DNA from: an uncultured Spirochaetaceae bacterium
GTDB lineage: Bacteria; Spirochaetota; Spirochaetia; Treponematales; Treponemataceae
Assembly: GCA_902778325.1 (NCBI GenBank)
Contig: CACYWZ010000011.1
Span: 1 to 64,000, forward strand
Length of the DNA stretch: 64,000 nt
Reading direction: 5' to 3'
In this document: positions 35,546 to 44,360 of the stretch, in pieces
How positions within the stretch are numbered: the first letter of the stretch is position 1
Layout of the letters: the number at the start of each line of letters is the position of its first letter
The notes under the pieces: model-generated
The model's input: only the letters and a program-made list of their open reading frames with translations
The model's database searches: none
What the model was told of the DNA's origin: nothing
Position numbers and translations under genes: made by a program

Positions 35546-37357
35546 ATGAAAACTTCACAGATACCATTCAGAACGCTTCGAGAAGCACCTGCCGAAGCTG
35601 TTATCAAAAGCCATCAGTACATGATGAGGGCTGATTTAATCAGAAAACTTGGAAACGGTCTTTACACATATATGCCGCTGGGCTTGCGCGCTTATCGCAA
35701 GGTCGAAAACATCATCAAGGAAGAGCTCAACGCTTCTGGCGCAATGGAGTTCAAGCCGACTGTCATCGTTCCTGGCGATATTTGGAAGGAAAGCGGTCGC
35801 TGGGACACGATGGGACCGCAAATGCTCAAGGCAAAGAACCGCGGCGAGCAGGACATGGTTGTCTCTCCTACGGCGGAGGAGGCTTACACGGCGATTTGTC
35901 GTGCAGGTCTTGAAAGCTACAAGCAGCTCCCGATTAACATGTATCAGATTAACACAAAGTACCGCGACGAAATCCGCCCGCGTTACGGCGTGATGAGAGG
36001 TCGCGAGTTCAACATGATGGACGGATATTCGCTTCACGTTGACGACGCGAGCCTCGATGAGACGTATCAGGCATATGCAAAGGCTTATCTTCGTATCTTT
36101 AAGCGTCTTGGCTTGAAAGTTATTCCTGTCAAGGCAGACACTGGAGCTATGGGCGGAAGCGGAAGCGAAGAGTTCATGGTAGAAAGCGAAATCGGAGACG
36201 ATACGCTGATTCTCTGCGACAAGTGCGGATATGCTGCGAATGTTGAAAAGGCTTCTTGCGCAAAAGATGAGGCTTTGGACAACGACGGAAAGCCTCAGGT
36301 GAAGACAGACAAGGCGATTGAAGAGGTTGAAACGCCGAACGTGTTCTCGATTGAGGATATGGAAAAGTTTTTCAGCTCAACGCCGAAGCGCTTTATCAAA
36401 GCCCTTATTTATCGCGTAATCAACAGCACGCTCGACCTTGCAAATGCTCCTTTTGGAAAGGACTTGAAGACTGTAAAAGAGGGAAATATCACTTTCTATC
36501 CTGTTTCTTATGTCTGCGTCTTGATTCGCGGAGATTTGGACGTGAACGAGGCAAAACTCGCAGGGCTTCTCAAGGCAAGCGAAGTCGTGTTGGCAGAAGA
36601 TGAGGAAATCCGCGCAGTTGCAGGCGCAGGTCACGGATTTGTTGGTCCTGTCAGCGTCAAGTGTCCGATTGTCGAAGACTTGAGCGTGGCAGATATGCAC
36701 GATGCAGTTGCGGGCGCAGGCAAAGACGGCTATCACATTATTCACGTTGAGCCGACTCGCGATTACACGCCATATCTTAAAAGCGATGTCCGCACGGTCA
36801 AGGCTGGCGACAAATGCGCATGCTGTGGCGGCGTTTACCACACAAGCAAGGGCAATGAGCTGGGACATATTTTCAAGCTCGGCAAAAAATACACCGAAAG
36901 CATGAACTGTACTTATCTTGACCAGAACGGAAAGCCTGCTATTCCGACGATGGGCTGTTACGGAATCGGCGTTGACCGCGTTCTTGCTTCTATCATTGAG
37001 GCGCACTCAGACGACAAGGGCATTATTTGGTCAATGAGCGCGGCTCCGTTCCAGGTTGCAATCGTTCCTATCAAATATTCTGGCGCAATGAAAGACGCTG
37101 CGGACAAACTTTATAATGAGCTCAAAGCCGCTGGTATCGAGGTTCTTTTGGACGACCGCAACGAGCGACCTGGCGTTAAGTTCAACGATATGGACTTGAT
37201 TGGCTTCCCGATTCGCATTACTGTGGGCGACAAAAATTTGCCGAAAGTGGAAGTGAAACGCCGCGAAGCTGATAGCGCGGAGCTTATTCCGCTCGAAATC
37301 GCAAGTGAGGTTGTTGCGGAAATGGTTCGCGATAAACTTGATTCGCTAAACGCATAA
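35546..37357 (+). CDS. proS: Prolyl-tRNA synthetase, bacterial type
   Basis: ProRS, 603 residues, class II. Motif 2 region RYGVMRGREFNMMDGYSLH, motif 3 GCYGIGVDRVLASIIE and the C-terminal anticodon-binding domain (FQVAIVPIKY; LLDDRNERPGVKFNDMDLIG) are intact. The long middle insertion (about 225-410) with two CxxC pairs (CDKCG, CACCG) corresponds to the INS editing domain of bacterial enzymes. It starts at ATG 35546 with MKTSQIPFRTLREAP. The gene has its own promoter and terminator. The upstream region is the right repeat of the toxin cassette. Confidence 0.96.
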   Translation: MKTSQIPFRTLREAPAEAVIKSHQYMMRADLIRKLGNGLYTYMPLGLRAYRKVENIIKEELNASGAMEFKPTVIVPGDIWKESGRWDTMGPQMLKAKNRGEQDMVVSPTAEEAYTAICRAGLESYKQLPINMYQINTKYRDEIRPRYGVMRGREFNMMDGYSLHVDDASLDETYQAYAKAYLRIFKRLGLKVIPVKADTGAMGGSGSEEFMVESEIGDDTLILCDKCGYAANVEKASCAKDEALDNDGKPQVKTDKAIEEVETPNVFSIEDMEKFFSSTPKRFIKALIYRVINSTLDLANAPFGKDLKTVKEGNITFYPVSYVCVLIRGDLDVNEAKLAGLLKASEVVLAEDEEIRAVAGAGHGFVGPVSVKCPIVEDLSVADMHDAVAGAGKDGYHIIHVEPTRDYTPYLKSDVRTVKAGDKCACCGGVYHTSKGNELGHIFKLGKKYTESMNCTYLDQNGKPAIPTMGCYGIGVDRVLASIIEAHSDDKGIIWSMSAAPFQVAIVPIKYSGAMKDAADKLYNELKAAGIEVLLDDRNERPGVKFNDMDLIGFPIRITVGDKNLPKVEVKRREADSAELIPLEIASEVVAEMVRDKLDSLNA

Positions 37358-37365
37358 AACAATTT

Positions 37366-37399
37366 TTAATACCCGTGATGATTCACGGGTATATTTTTA
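37366..37399 (+). terminator. Intrinsic terminator after proS
   Basis: A 10-bp stem ATACCCGTGA/TCACGGGTAT (37369-37378 with 37383-37392) is followed by ATTTTT. Confidence 0.88.
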
Positions 37400-37431
37400 A
37401 TGGGCTTATATTTTTTTCAAGGAGGAACATT

Positions 37432-38481
37432 TTGAAATTGCACAAACTTTTTTCGCTCTCCGCGCTTTCGCTTCTGGCTTTGCCGCTTTTTGCACTGCCG
37501 GGGGTGAACTCTTATATTCCAGACCAATCCGGGGAATATGTCTATTATCAGGACACGACTTTTGCCCGCCCTACTTATGCGGGCTTTCTTTTCTATAACG
37601 ACAGTCAATATGCGCTTCGCTATTACGCCGCTGCGGACGCGAAAACAAAGCAAGATGAAGTTGACATTGAGCTTTTAATCAGCATAAATCCTGAAAACGA
37701 AAAACTTGATTTTACGGGCGAGCTTGTCGTGAAAGACGGAGAATCGACGCTCATCAACTATATGCACGATTTGTTTTATGATTTGACTGCCAAGCGAAAG
37801 AAGGCGGGCGATATTAAAGGCGATGAGGTTACATCGAACGATTTTTACGAGATGTTCGGCGGTGCTGTCGTGATGAAATACAGTTCGCTTGTTCCAATTT
37901 TCAACGTGAAGTCAATTCAGAACGAAAGAGGCGAAGAGCAGTTGAAATTGGTCTGTGTCGGACGCCTGAAATCATCTCAGGACACGAGTTTTGAGGACTT
38001 CAAGGGCTTCTCAAAGAAAATCGCGGACAAAAAGCGCAAGGCTTGCAAAAATGGCAAAATGTCACTTTTGATGCAAGTTGCAAACGAAGCTAATGGTGAA
38101 ATAGTTGCATTAGCAGATGATTCTTGGAAACAGAGTTTACCAAACATCTGGATTCAGGGCAACGACGCTGTTTTGACGCTCGTTCCGCTTCAGGAGCCAG
38201 AAATTGACGGGGAGCTTTTCGAGAATTTTATGCTCCGAAATTGTCTTCAGTCAGGAGAGCACTCGTATATCGATTATGCAAACGCTCTCGTCTCACGCTC
38301 TGGCGGTGTGTTTACGGTGAAATCGCGATATGTGAGCGGAGAAAGCGTTCAGCAGGACATAAAGGTGCTGAAGCCGATGGGAAGTGGTTTTGCAATGTTG
38401 CATCTCACGGTTTTCGACAGCATTTATCAAAAGAAAAAGGCATATTACGACGCTATTGTGAAGTCTTTTTCCGTCAAATAG
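37432..38481 (+). CDS. Secreted protein of unknown function
   Basis: 349 residues. The TTG start at 37432 has AGGAGG 7 nt upstream and directly begins a signal peptide (MKLHKLFSLSALSLLALPLFA), so the longer open frame starting at 37375 is rejected. The mature protein has no recognisable domain. It contains alternating acidic and aromatic strands such as EYVYYQDTTFARPTYAGFLF and ends in YQKKKAYYDAIVKSFSVK. It probably resides in the periplasm or outer membrane. It lies alone between proS and the ammonia-lyase gene. Confidence 0.75.
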   Translation: MKLHKLFSLSALSLLALPLFALPGVNSYIPDQSGEYVYYQDTTFARPTYAGFLFYNDSQYALRYYAAADAKTKQDEVDIELLISINPENEKLDFTGELVVKDGESTLINYMHDLFYDLTAKRKKAGDIKGDEVTSNDFYEMFGGAVVMKYSSLVPIFNVKSIQNERGEEQLKLVCVGRLKSSQDTSFEDFKGFSKKIADKKRKACKNGKMSLLMQVANEANGEIVALADDSWKQSLPNIWIQGNDAVLTLVPLQEPEIDGELFENFMLRNCLQSGEHSYIDYANALVSRSGGVFTVKSRYVSGESVQQDIKVLKPMGSGFAMLHLTVFDSIYQKKKAYYDAIVKSFSVK

Positions 38482-38496
38482 TGCGCATAACTTTTA

Positions 38497-38525
38497 TTGC
38501 ACAAATCGAGCAATAATAATACACT
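38497..38525 (+). promoter_or_regulatory. Promoter of the ammonia-lyase gene
   Basis: -35 TTGCAC (38497-38502), 17-bp spacer, -10 TACACT (38520-38525). The predicted leader is only about 4 nt before the ATG at 38536. Confidence 0.65.
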
Positions 38526-38535
38526 CGTTTTCATT

Positions 38536-40110
38536 ATGAAGACGGTTACAGGAAACGACTTAACAATAGAAGATGTGTGTGATGTCGCGCTAAAGGGTGA
38601 AAATGTCAATTTCCCCGATAGCGCGTCTTTTTGGGAAAGACTTGAAAAGAGCAGAGCCTTTTTGGAAAACTACATTGCGACGGGTGTGCCAACTTACGGT
38701 GTAACTACGGACTTTGGCGACAGCTGCCACAATCAGATTTCAGTTGATAAAGCAGGAGAGCTTCAGCGCGTCATCTGCACTTACCACGGAATAGGGCTTG
38801 GCAAGAAGTTTTCGCGAGAAGTCGGCAGGGCGGTGATTTTAGCTCGCTTAAACGGCAATGTCAAAGGAGGACATTCTGCTATCCGTCCAGTGCTTGCAAA
38901 AAAAATGGCGGAATTGCTCAATAAAGACGTTATTCCAGTAATTCCTGAGCTTGGCTCTGTGGGCGCGTCGGGCGATTTGACTCCGCTGTCATATCTTGCC
39001 GCCGTGATTATGGGAAAGCGCGACGTGTATTATCAAGGCAAGGTGATGAGCGCATCTGAAGCGTTCAAACTGGCAGGCATAGAGCCTCTTTTAATCGAAG
39101 CAAAAGAGGGCTTAGCGATAATGAACGGCACTTCTGTGATGACGGCGGTTGCTTCTCTTGCGTGGAAAAAAGCCGAGAGGCTTGCAAATATATCTGATTT
39201 CTTGACGGCGGTAACTTCTGAAATCACCCGCGGCAAAGATACTCCATTCGTCAAAAAGGTGAGCGAAATCAAAAATCACCGCGGACAGTGCGAATCCGCA
39301 GCCTATGTCTACAACATCATAAAAGACTCAAAGCGTGTTTGGCGATACGAAGACTTTTTGCAAAAGGCTATCGAGGGTTTGGGAGAAAAGAAGTTCATTG
39401 CACAACAAAACAAAATCCAAGACCGCTATTCAATCCGATGTGCGCCGCAGATTACTGGCGTTTATCGCGATACTTTGCACTTTGCGCGAAACCTCATCAC
39501 CGAAGAGCTAAACAGCGCGAACGATAATCCCCTTGTGGACATCGATGAGGGCAGACTTTACAACACAGGCAATTTCTACGGCGGACACATCTGCGCGGCT
39601 TGCGATTATATGCGCACAGCTTTAGCGAACATCGCTGATTTGAGCGACAAGCAGGCGGAAGTGATTATCGACGGCAAGTTCAACGGACTCACCGAAAACC
39701 TCATTCCTTTTACGCCTCCTGAAAGCGAGCGCGCAGGGCTTCGCTTGGGCTTCAAGGCGGCTCAAATCACGATTAGCGCGCTAAGAGGCGAAGCGGCGAC
39801 TTATTGCTTCCCCGTATCGCTGACGAGCGCGCCGACGGAGGCTTTGAACCAAGACAAAGTTTCTATGGGTACGATAAGCGCGCGAAAATGGGCAGAGCAG
39901 ATAGAACTTGTCTTCTTGCAGTTTGCGACCCATTTGCTTGCGGCAATGCAGGCGATGGATTTGGCGGGATACGAGGACTTTGCGCCTTTCACAAAGCAGG
40001 TTCACGACGAAGTGAGAAAGATGAGCGCGTTCGTGGAAGACGACAGGGAACTTGATAAAGAAGCCGAAGCTGTGGCAGAGTGGCTAAAAACTACGCCGTT
40101 GTTTGCATAA
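38536..40110 (+). CDS. Aromatic amino acid (His/Tyr/Phe) ammonia-lyase
   Basis: A 524-residue MIO-type ammonia-lyase, related to HutH. The Ala-Ser-Gly triad that cyclises to the MIO cofactor is in GSVGASGDLTPLSYLAAV. GVTTDFGDSCHNQIS holds the conserved catalytic tyrosine region, and NSANDNPLVD and FNGLTENLIPF follow. The selectivity position reads TYHGIG, so the pair is Tyr-His rather than the Ser-His of histidase, His-Leu of tyrosine or Phe-Leu of phenylalanine lyases. No hutU, hutI or other histidine genes are nearby. ATG 38536 is chosen because the homologous N-terminus (MKTVTGNDLTIEDV) begins there. Confidence 0.85.
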   Translation: MKTVTGNDLTIEDVCDVALKGENVNFPDSASFWERLEKSRAFLENYIATGVPTYGVTTDFGDSCHNQISVDKAGELQRVICTYHGIGLGKKFSREVGRAVILARLNGNVKGGHSAIRPVLAKKMAELLNKDVIPVIPELGSVGASGDLTPLSYLAAVIMGKRDVYYQGKVMSASEAFKLAGIEPLLIEAKEGLAIMNGTSVMTAVASLAWKKAERLANISDFLTAVTSEITRGKDTPFVKKVSEIKNHRGQCESAAYVYNIIKDSKRVWRYEDFLQKAIEGLGEKKFIAQQNKIQDRYSIRCAPQITGVYRDTLHFARNLITEELNSANDNPLVDIDEGRLYNTGNFYGGHICAACDYMRTALANIADLSDKQAEVIIDGKFNGLTENLIPFTPPESERAGLRLGFKAAQITISALRGEAATYCFPVSLTSAPTEALNQDKVSMGTISARKWAEQIELVFLQFATHLLAAMQAMDLAGYEDFAPFTKQVHDEVRKMSAFVEDDRELDKEAEAVAEWLKTTPLFA

Positions 40111-40150
40111 TGCTTGGTTGAAAATCAATTTGTAGCACAACCTAAACGTG

Positions 40151-40184
40151 AAAAGTGAGTCTCCGCGCTGAAACTCACTTTTTA
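40151..40184 (+). terminator. Intrinsic terminator after the ammonia-lyase gene
   Basis: The stem AAAAGTGAGT/ACTCACTTTT (40151-40160 with 40173-40182) has a 12-nt loop. The T tract is part of the stem. Confidence 0.8.
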
Positions 40185-40282
40185 GGTGCTAAATTATCAA
40201 TGTGTCATGCCGAACTCGTTTCAATTTTTCATGATACCACTTGAAACAAATTTATCTTTTAATTATACTACATCACATCAAC

Positions 40283-40355
40283 GGGGATATAGCTCATCTG
40301 GTAGAGCGACAGGTTCGCAATCTGTAGGTGGTCGGTTCGAGTCCGATTATCTCCA
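40283..40355 (+). tRNA. alaT: tRNA-Ala (anticodon CGC)
   Basis: A 73-nt cloverleaf starting GGGGATA and ending TATCTCC plus discriminator A. The third acceptor pair is G-U, the alanine identity element. The anticodon loop TTCGCAA gives CGC (reads GCG). The T arm is GTCGG-TTCGAGT-CCGAT with one mismatch-free 5-bp stem. CCA is not encoded. It has its own terminator. Confidence 0.94.
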
Positions 40356-40360
40356 ACTTT

Positions 40361-40396
40361 AATAGCAGATACGCAAAGTGTCTGCTATTTTTTTTG
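40361..40396 (+). terminator. Intrinsic terminator of tRNA-Ala
   Basis: The stem AATAGCAGA/TCTGCTATT (40361-40369 with 40381-40389) is followed by a T tract. It lies just upstream of the asnB ribosome-binding site. Confidence 0.88.
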
Positions 40397-40422
40397 TCTT
40401 TTTGATTTTTGGAGGGTTAACT

Positions 40423-42177
40423 ATGTGCGGTTTCGTTGGTGCTTTTGATTTGTCTTGTGGTGCAAAGCCGATTGACGAGGGGCTGCGGGATTCACTTCGC
40501 GAAAATGTGCTTGAAATGTCGCGAAAGATTCGCCACCGCGGTCCTGATTGGAGCGGTGTTTACACTGGAAATAACGCAATTTTGAGCCATGAGCGTCTTG
40601 CGATTGTTGATGTTCTTTCTGGAAAGCAGCCTCTCGTTTCTGATGACGGGAAAATCATTCTCGCCGTAAACGGAGAAATCTATAATCATCAGGAAATCCG
40701 CGAAAATTTCAAAGGAAAATACGAGTTCAAAACAAAAAGCGATTGTGAAGTCATTATCCCGCTTTACAAGAAATACAAAGAAAGCGGCGACTTTGCTTCG
40801 ATGATTGAAGAGCTTTCTGGCATTTTCGCTTTTGCGCTTTATGACTCTGAAAAGGACGTGTATCTTGTTTCCCGCGACGAAATCGGCGTTATTCCGCTTT
40901 ATCAGGGATTTGACAAAGCAGGACGCTATTATGTTGCAAGCGAATTAAAAGCGCTCGAAGGAAACTGCGTTACAATCGAGGAATTCCCGAACGGACACTA
41001 TCTTTATTCGCCTGATAAGAAAGTGCAAAAGTGGTACAAGCGTGATTGGGAGAGTTTTGACGCAGTGAAAGAAAGTGCGCGCGCGGCAAGCGACAACGGT
41101 GAAATCATCAATCCGTCTGTAATTGAAAACGTACGGAACAGCCTTGAAGAAGCCGTGAAAAAGCAGCTTATGAGCGACGTTCCTTATGGTGTTCTTCTTT
41201 CAGGAGGGCTTGATTCGTCGATAATCGCGGCTGTTACGCAAAAGTTTTCAAAAAAGAGAGTCGAAACAGGCGGAAAGCAAAGCGCATGGTGGCCAACACT
41301 CCACAGTTTTGCGGTCGGTCTTGAAGGCTCTCCTGACCTTGTTGCCGCACGAAAAGCAGCGGAATATATTGGAACGGTTCACCACGAAGTTCATTTCACG
41401 ATTCAAGAGGCGCTCGACGCACTCCGCGATGTTATTTATCACATTGAGACATACGACATAACGACAGTTCGCGCATCAACGCCGATGTATCTTCTTGCGC
41501 GAGTCATAAAGTCAATGGGCATAAAAATGGTGCTTTCAGGAGAGGGAAGTGACGAGCTTTTCGGTGGATACCTTTATTTCCACAAAGCGCCTGACGCAAA
41601 AGAGTTCCACGAGGAAACAGTCCGAAAGATGAGCAAACTTCATCTCTACGATTGTCTTCGCGCAAACAAAAGCCTTTCGGCTTGGGGTGTTGAAGGACGC
41701 GTTCCGTTCTTGGACAAAGACTTTATCGATTGCGCAATGACGCTAAACCCTGTCGACAAGATGAATATTCGCCTCTCTGACGGCTCTCAGCGAATGGAAA
41801 AATGGATTTTGCGAAAAGCGTTCGAGGATTATCTTCCGAAAGAAATTGTCTGGCGTCAGAAGGAACAGTTCTCTGACGGTGTTGGCTACAGTTGGATTGA
41901 CACGCTCAAAAAGCTCACAGAAGAAAAAGTCAGCGACGCAGAGTTTGCGCGCCGAGAAAACCGATTCCCGATAAACCCACCAAAAACAAAAGAAGAATAT
42001 TTCTATCGCGAGATTTTCTCATCGCTATTCCCAAGCGACAGCGCTGCAAAATGCGTTCCGCACGAAGCAGGAGTAGCTTGCTCAACAGCAAAAGCACTTG
42101 AGTGGGATGAGGCTTGGAAGTCGATGGACGAGCCTTCAGGACGCGCAATTTCTGGCGTTCACGAAAAGGCGTACTAA
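40423..42177 (+). CDS. asnB: Asparagine synthetase B (glutamine-hydrolysing)
   Basis: AsnB, 584 residues, which makes asparagine from aspartate, glutamine and ATP. Met-Cys-Gly at the start fixes ATG 40423, since Cys2 becomes the N-terminal nucleophile of the class II amidotransferase domain (MCGFVGAFDL; RHRGPDWSG). The synthetase domain has the PP-loop VLLSGGLDSSIIAAV and GEGSDELFGGYLYF. GGAGGG lies 6 nt upstream of ATG. It is followed by a bidirectional terminator facing lrgB. Confidence 0.95.
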   Translation: MCGFVGAFDLSCGAKPIDEGLRDSLRENVLEMSRKIRHRGPDWSGVYTGNNAILSHERLAIVDVLSGKQPLVSDDGKIILAVNGEIYNHQEIRENFKGKYEFKTKSDCEVIIPLYKKYKESGDFASMIEELSGIFAFALYDSEKDVYLVSRDEIGVIPLYQGFDKAGRYYVASELKALEGNCVTIEEFPNGHYLYSPDKKVQKWYKRDWESFDAVKESARAASDNGEIINPSVIENVRNSLEEAVKKQLMSDVPYGVLLSGGLDSSIIAAVTQKFSKKRVETGGKQSAWWPTLHSFAVGLEGSPDLVAARKAAEYIGTVHHEVHFTIQEALDALRDVIYHIETYDITTVRASTPMYLLARVIKSMGIKMVLSGEGSDELFGGYLYFHKAPDAKEFHEETVRKMSKLHLYDCLRANKSLSAWGVEGRVPFLDKDFIDCAMTLNPVDKMNIRLSDGSQRMEKWILRKAFEDYLPKEIVWRQKEQFSDGVGYSWIDTLKKLTEEKVSDAEFARRENRFPINPPKTKEEYFYREIFSSLFPSDSAAKCVPHEAGVACSTAKALEWDEAWKSMDEPSGRAISGVHEKAY

Positions 42178-42204
42178 ACTTTTTTTGATATTCCACAAAA
42201 AAAA

Positions 42205-42253
42205 CAAAAGCGCTGATGTTTCACAAAAAAATTGAAAGCATCAGCGCTTTTTT
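42205..42253. terminator. Bidirectional terminator between asnB and lrgB
   Basis: A perfect 10-bp stem AGCGCTGATG/CATCAGCGCT (42209-42218 with 42239-42248) is flanked by A and T tracts, usable by both convergent genes. Confidence 0.9.
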
Positions 42254-42254
42254 G

Positions 42255-42947
42255 TTAATAAAGATTTGCGTAGAAAGACGCGAGGACAACAGTCAAAAGC
42301 CCCGCAACAGCGATTGAAAGACCACTCATTGCGCCTTCAACTTCGCCCATTTGAATTGCTTTCGTTGTGCCGAGAGCATGGCTTGAAGTGCCGATTGCGA
42401 TACCTTTGGCAACAGGCTCAGTGATGTGAAGAGCGCGAAGGACGCTGTCGGCAAGCACATTTCCTGCAATTCCTGTAACGACAATAGCGCCGACCGTGAT
42501 GCCCGCAATTCCGCCGTACTGGTTTGAGAGCGCAATCCCGATTGGTGTCGTTATCGATTTTGGAAGCATTGAAGCGTAATGCGTGTGCCCAAGATTAAAG
42601 ACAACGCAACCTGCAAGCATCATCGACATGCTTGTGAAAGTGCCAGCAGCAATTCCGCCGATTATCGCTTTCCAGTTGCTTTTGAGTTTTTCGAGCTGCT
42701 CGTAAAGAGGAATTGCAAGACAGACGGTAACAGGCGTCAGAAGATACGAAATGATTTTTGTGCTGTCAGCGTAAATCTTCAAATCGATTTTGAAGAAAGC
42801 GACAAACGCAATCGAAATCACAGTCGCAATCAAAAGAGGATTGAACACGGCGGCTTTTAGTTTTTGCTTCAAAAAAAGCCCGATTCCATAAGAAACGAGA
42901 GTGAGAAGAACGCCGCAAAACATTGTGTTTTCAAATATTTCTTTCAT
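42255..42947 (-). CDS. lrgB: LrgB-family membrane protein
   Basis: A 230-residue membrane protein with about seven hydrophobic helices and the LrgB/CidB hallmarks KSITTPIGIALSNQYGG and GTSSHALGTTKAIQMGEVEGAMS. LrgAB-type pairs are holin/antiholin-like modulators of murein hydrolase activity or exporters of small organic acids such as glycolate or pyruvate; the role here is unknown. The start at 42947 overlaps the lrgA stop (ATGA). Confidence 0.9.
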   Translation of the reverse strand: MKEIFENTMFCGVLLTLVSYGIGLFLKQKLKAAVFNPLLIATVISIAFVAFFKIDLKIYADSTKIISYLLTPVTVCLAIPLYEQLEKLKSNWKAIIGGIAAGTFTSMSMMLAGCVVFNLGHTHYASMLPKSITTPIGIALSNQYGGIAGITVGAIVVTGIAGNVLADSVLRALHITEPVAKGIAIGTSSHALGTTKAIQMGEVEGAMSGLSIAVAGLLTVVLASFYANLY

Positions 42948-43306
42948 TTTGATTTTTCCTTTTTTTGAGCGCGAATTATACCTTGCGTAACCGCTCCAGA
43001 AACAGCCATAACAATGACAGTCGACAAAAGCGCAAGAATAAGAAGTTTCCACCAGTCGCCCTTTAAGAGCGCCACGTTTTCGATTACCGCGACTGCGGGC
43101 GGCACGAACATAAGCGGCATTATCTCAAGCAAAAAGCCACTTGTTTCCTTGACCGCTGACACAGGAAAGATTTTCAAGAACAGCGCCAAGAACATCAAAA
43201 CAAGCCCGTAAATGCTCGCAGGAACAGGAAGCGGGACAAAGCGCGCCAAAAGCTCGCCCAAAAACGAAATCGCAAGGATTATTGCAAATTGCTTCAAAAA
43301 ACGCAT
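42944..43306 (-). CDS. lrgA: LrgA/CidA-family membrane protein
   Basis: A 120-residue protein with four predicted helices and the motif LPVPASIYGLVLMFLAL, typical of LrgA/CidA holin-like proteins. The start is ATG 43306, one base after the thyX stop, with GAGG inside the thyX end. The longer open frame into thyX is rejected. It is coupled to lrgB by a 4-nt overlap. Confidence 0.9.
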   Translation of the reverse strand: MRFLKQFAIILAISFLGELLARFVPLPVPASIYGLVLMFLALFLKIFPVSAVKETSGFLLEIMPLMFVPPAVAVIENVALLKGDWWKLLILALLSTVIVMAVSGAVTQGIIRAQKKEKSK

Positions 43307-43307
43307 T

Positions 43308-43982
43308 TTACGCCTCTTTCTTCTCGTGTCTTCCGCAACTCTTTTTTTCCGGGCAATAGCCCAAGTCGTCGCATTTTGGGTGCATACAATTTTCAACAAC
43401 CCATTTCCATTCTTCCGAATACGCGCTAAGAGCATTCAAAACGTCCCTCATAAGTGCGCGATATTCCCAATACGCCCTCGTGCAAAGGCGCTGACGGCTC
43501 ATATCAACAAGATTTCGCATATTGCGCTTGTCAACGATTTTCGTCGTCATTCCAAGAGGCAAAATCATCGCGCAGTCCTCTTTTGGAACGCCTGCGGCAA
43601 GAAGCGCCTTGTAGCCGTTTTGGATATTCGTCATCGCAAGAATATAAGCCGCTTTCGCCTCTTCGCTTTTTGCCACAGTCGGAGGAATCACAAACGAAAA
43701 ATGCTCTTCGTTAACATAGCGAGTCGATTCCTGCAATCTCGTCGGAGCGCCGCCTATGTGCGTGTACCATTCGCGAATGCACCTGGCAGAATATCCGTCA
43801 AGCACCATCTCGACGCTCGCGTATTCCATAACGCGCCCGTGTCCGCTTTTTATGCACTCAACAGCGCGCTTTCTGTTCTTCTCTGAATCATCTATAGGAC
43901 TGTTCCAACAGATTCCCGCCATCTGACCAATTTTCTCAAGCGGATTTTTTGTTGTGCCGTCCAAAATCGTAACCTTTCCCAT
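43308..43982 (-). CDS. thyX: Flavin-dependent thymidylate synthase ThyX
   Basis: ThyX, 224 residues, which makes dTMP from dUMP with FAD and folate. It contains IREWYTHIGGAPTRLQESTRY, where the Arg/Ser/Arg pattern corresponds to the dUMP/FAD-binding ThyX motif, and a C-terminal Cys-rich end (CMHPKCDDLGYC). The start is ATG 43982 with GGGG a few bases upstream. The open frame continues upstream through phased array 5, but those residues are repeat translation and not protein. It heads a compact thyX-lrgA-lrgB operon. Confidence 0.93.
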   Translation of the reverse strand: MGKVTILDGTTKNPLEKIGQMAGICWNSPIDDSEKNRKRAVECIKSGHGRVMEYASVEMVLDGYSARCIREWYTHIGGAPTRLQESTRYVNEEHFSFVIPPTVAKSEEAKAAYILAMTNIQNGYKALLAAGVPKEDCAMILPLGMTTKIVDKRNMRNLVDMSRQRLCTRAYWEYRALMRDVLNALSAYSEEWKWVVENCMHPKCDDLGYCPEKKSCGRHEKKEA

Positions 43983-44051
43983 CTTTTGCCCCCCAATAGC
44001 AAAATATGAGCAAATATTAGCACGTTTCAAGCGTTTCCTCAATGCGCAACT

Positions 44052-44245
44052 TTTTTGCCCAATTTTTGCCCAAAACGGAAAAAGTTGCTTTTTTAAAATC
44101 TGACTCTGCCCAAAGTGGAAAAACGCTGTTTTTTTAAATTTGGCTTTATCCAAAACGGGAAAACGCTGACTTTTTAAAATTTGGCTCTGCCCAAAACGGA
44201 AAAGCGCTGTTTTTTTAAAATCCGGCTTTGTCCAAAATGGAAAAG
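44052..44245. repeat. Phased array 5: about 40.5-bp spaced TTTGCCCAAAACGGAAAA motif
   Basis: The motif core CCAAA recurs with its A at 44071, 44111, 44151, 44192 and 44233 (40, 40, 41, 41 bp). Each unit has CCAAAACGGAAAA, a GCTG-type element and a T-run of 6-7 followed by AAAATCTGGCT-like sequence. Loose dyad symmetry (TTTTGCC with GGAAAAA) surrounds the core. The array fills the divergent spacer between thyX and the GH5 gene. Confidence 0.8.
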
Positions 44246-44360
44246 GCATTTTGTTTGAAAATCTGAAAAAAATTTTTTGACAAAAATCAAAAAAAATTAC
44301 AATCGTGATTAAAAAAACAATGCTATCTTTAGAGAAAACAAATCTTATAAGGAGTTTTTT

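Noticed and set aside
43983..44249. N-terminal extension of ThyX
   Set aside because: The extra 89 residues are the translation of phased array 5 (repeated FGQSQILKK-like words); ATG 43982 has a ribosome-binding site and begins the conserved protein.
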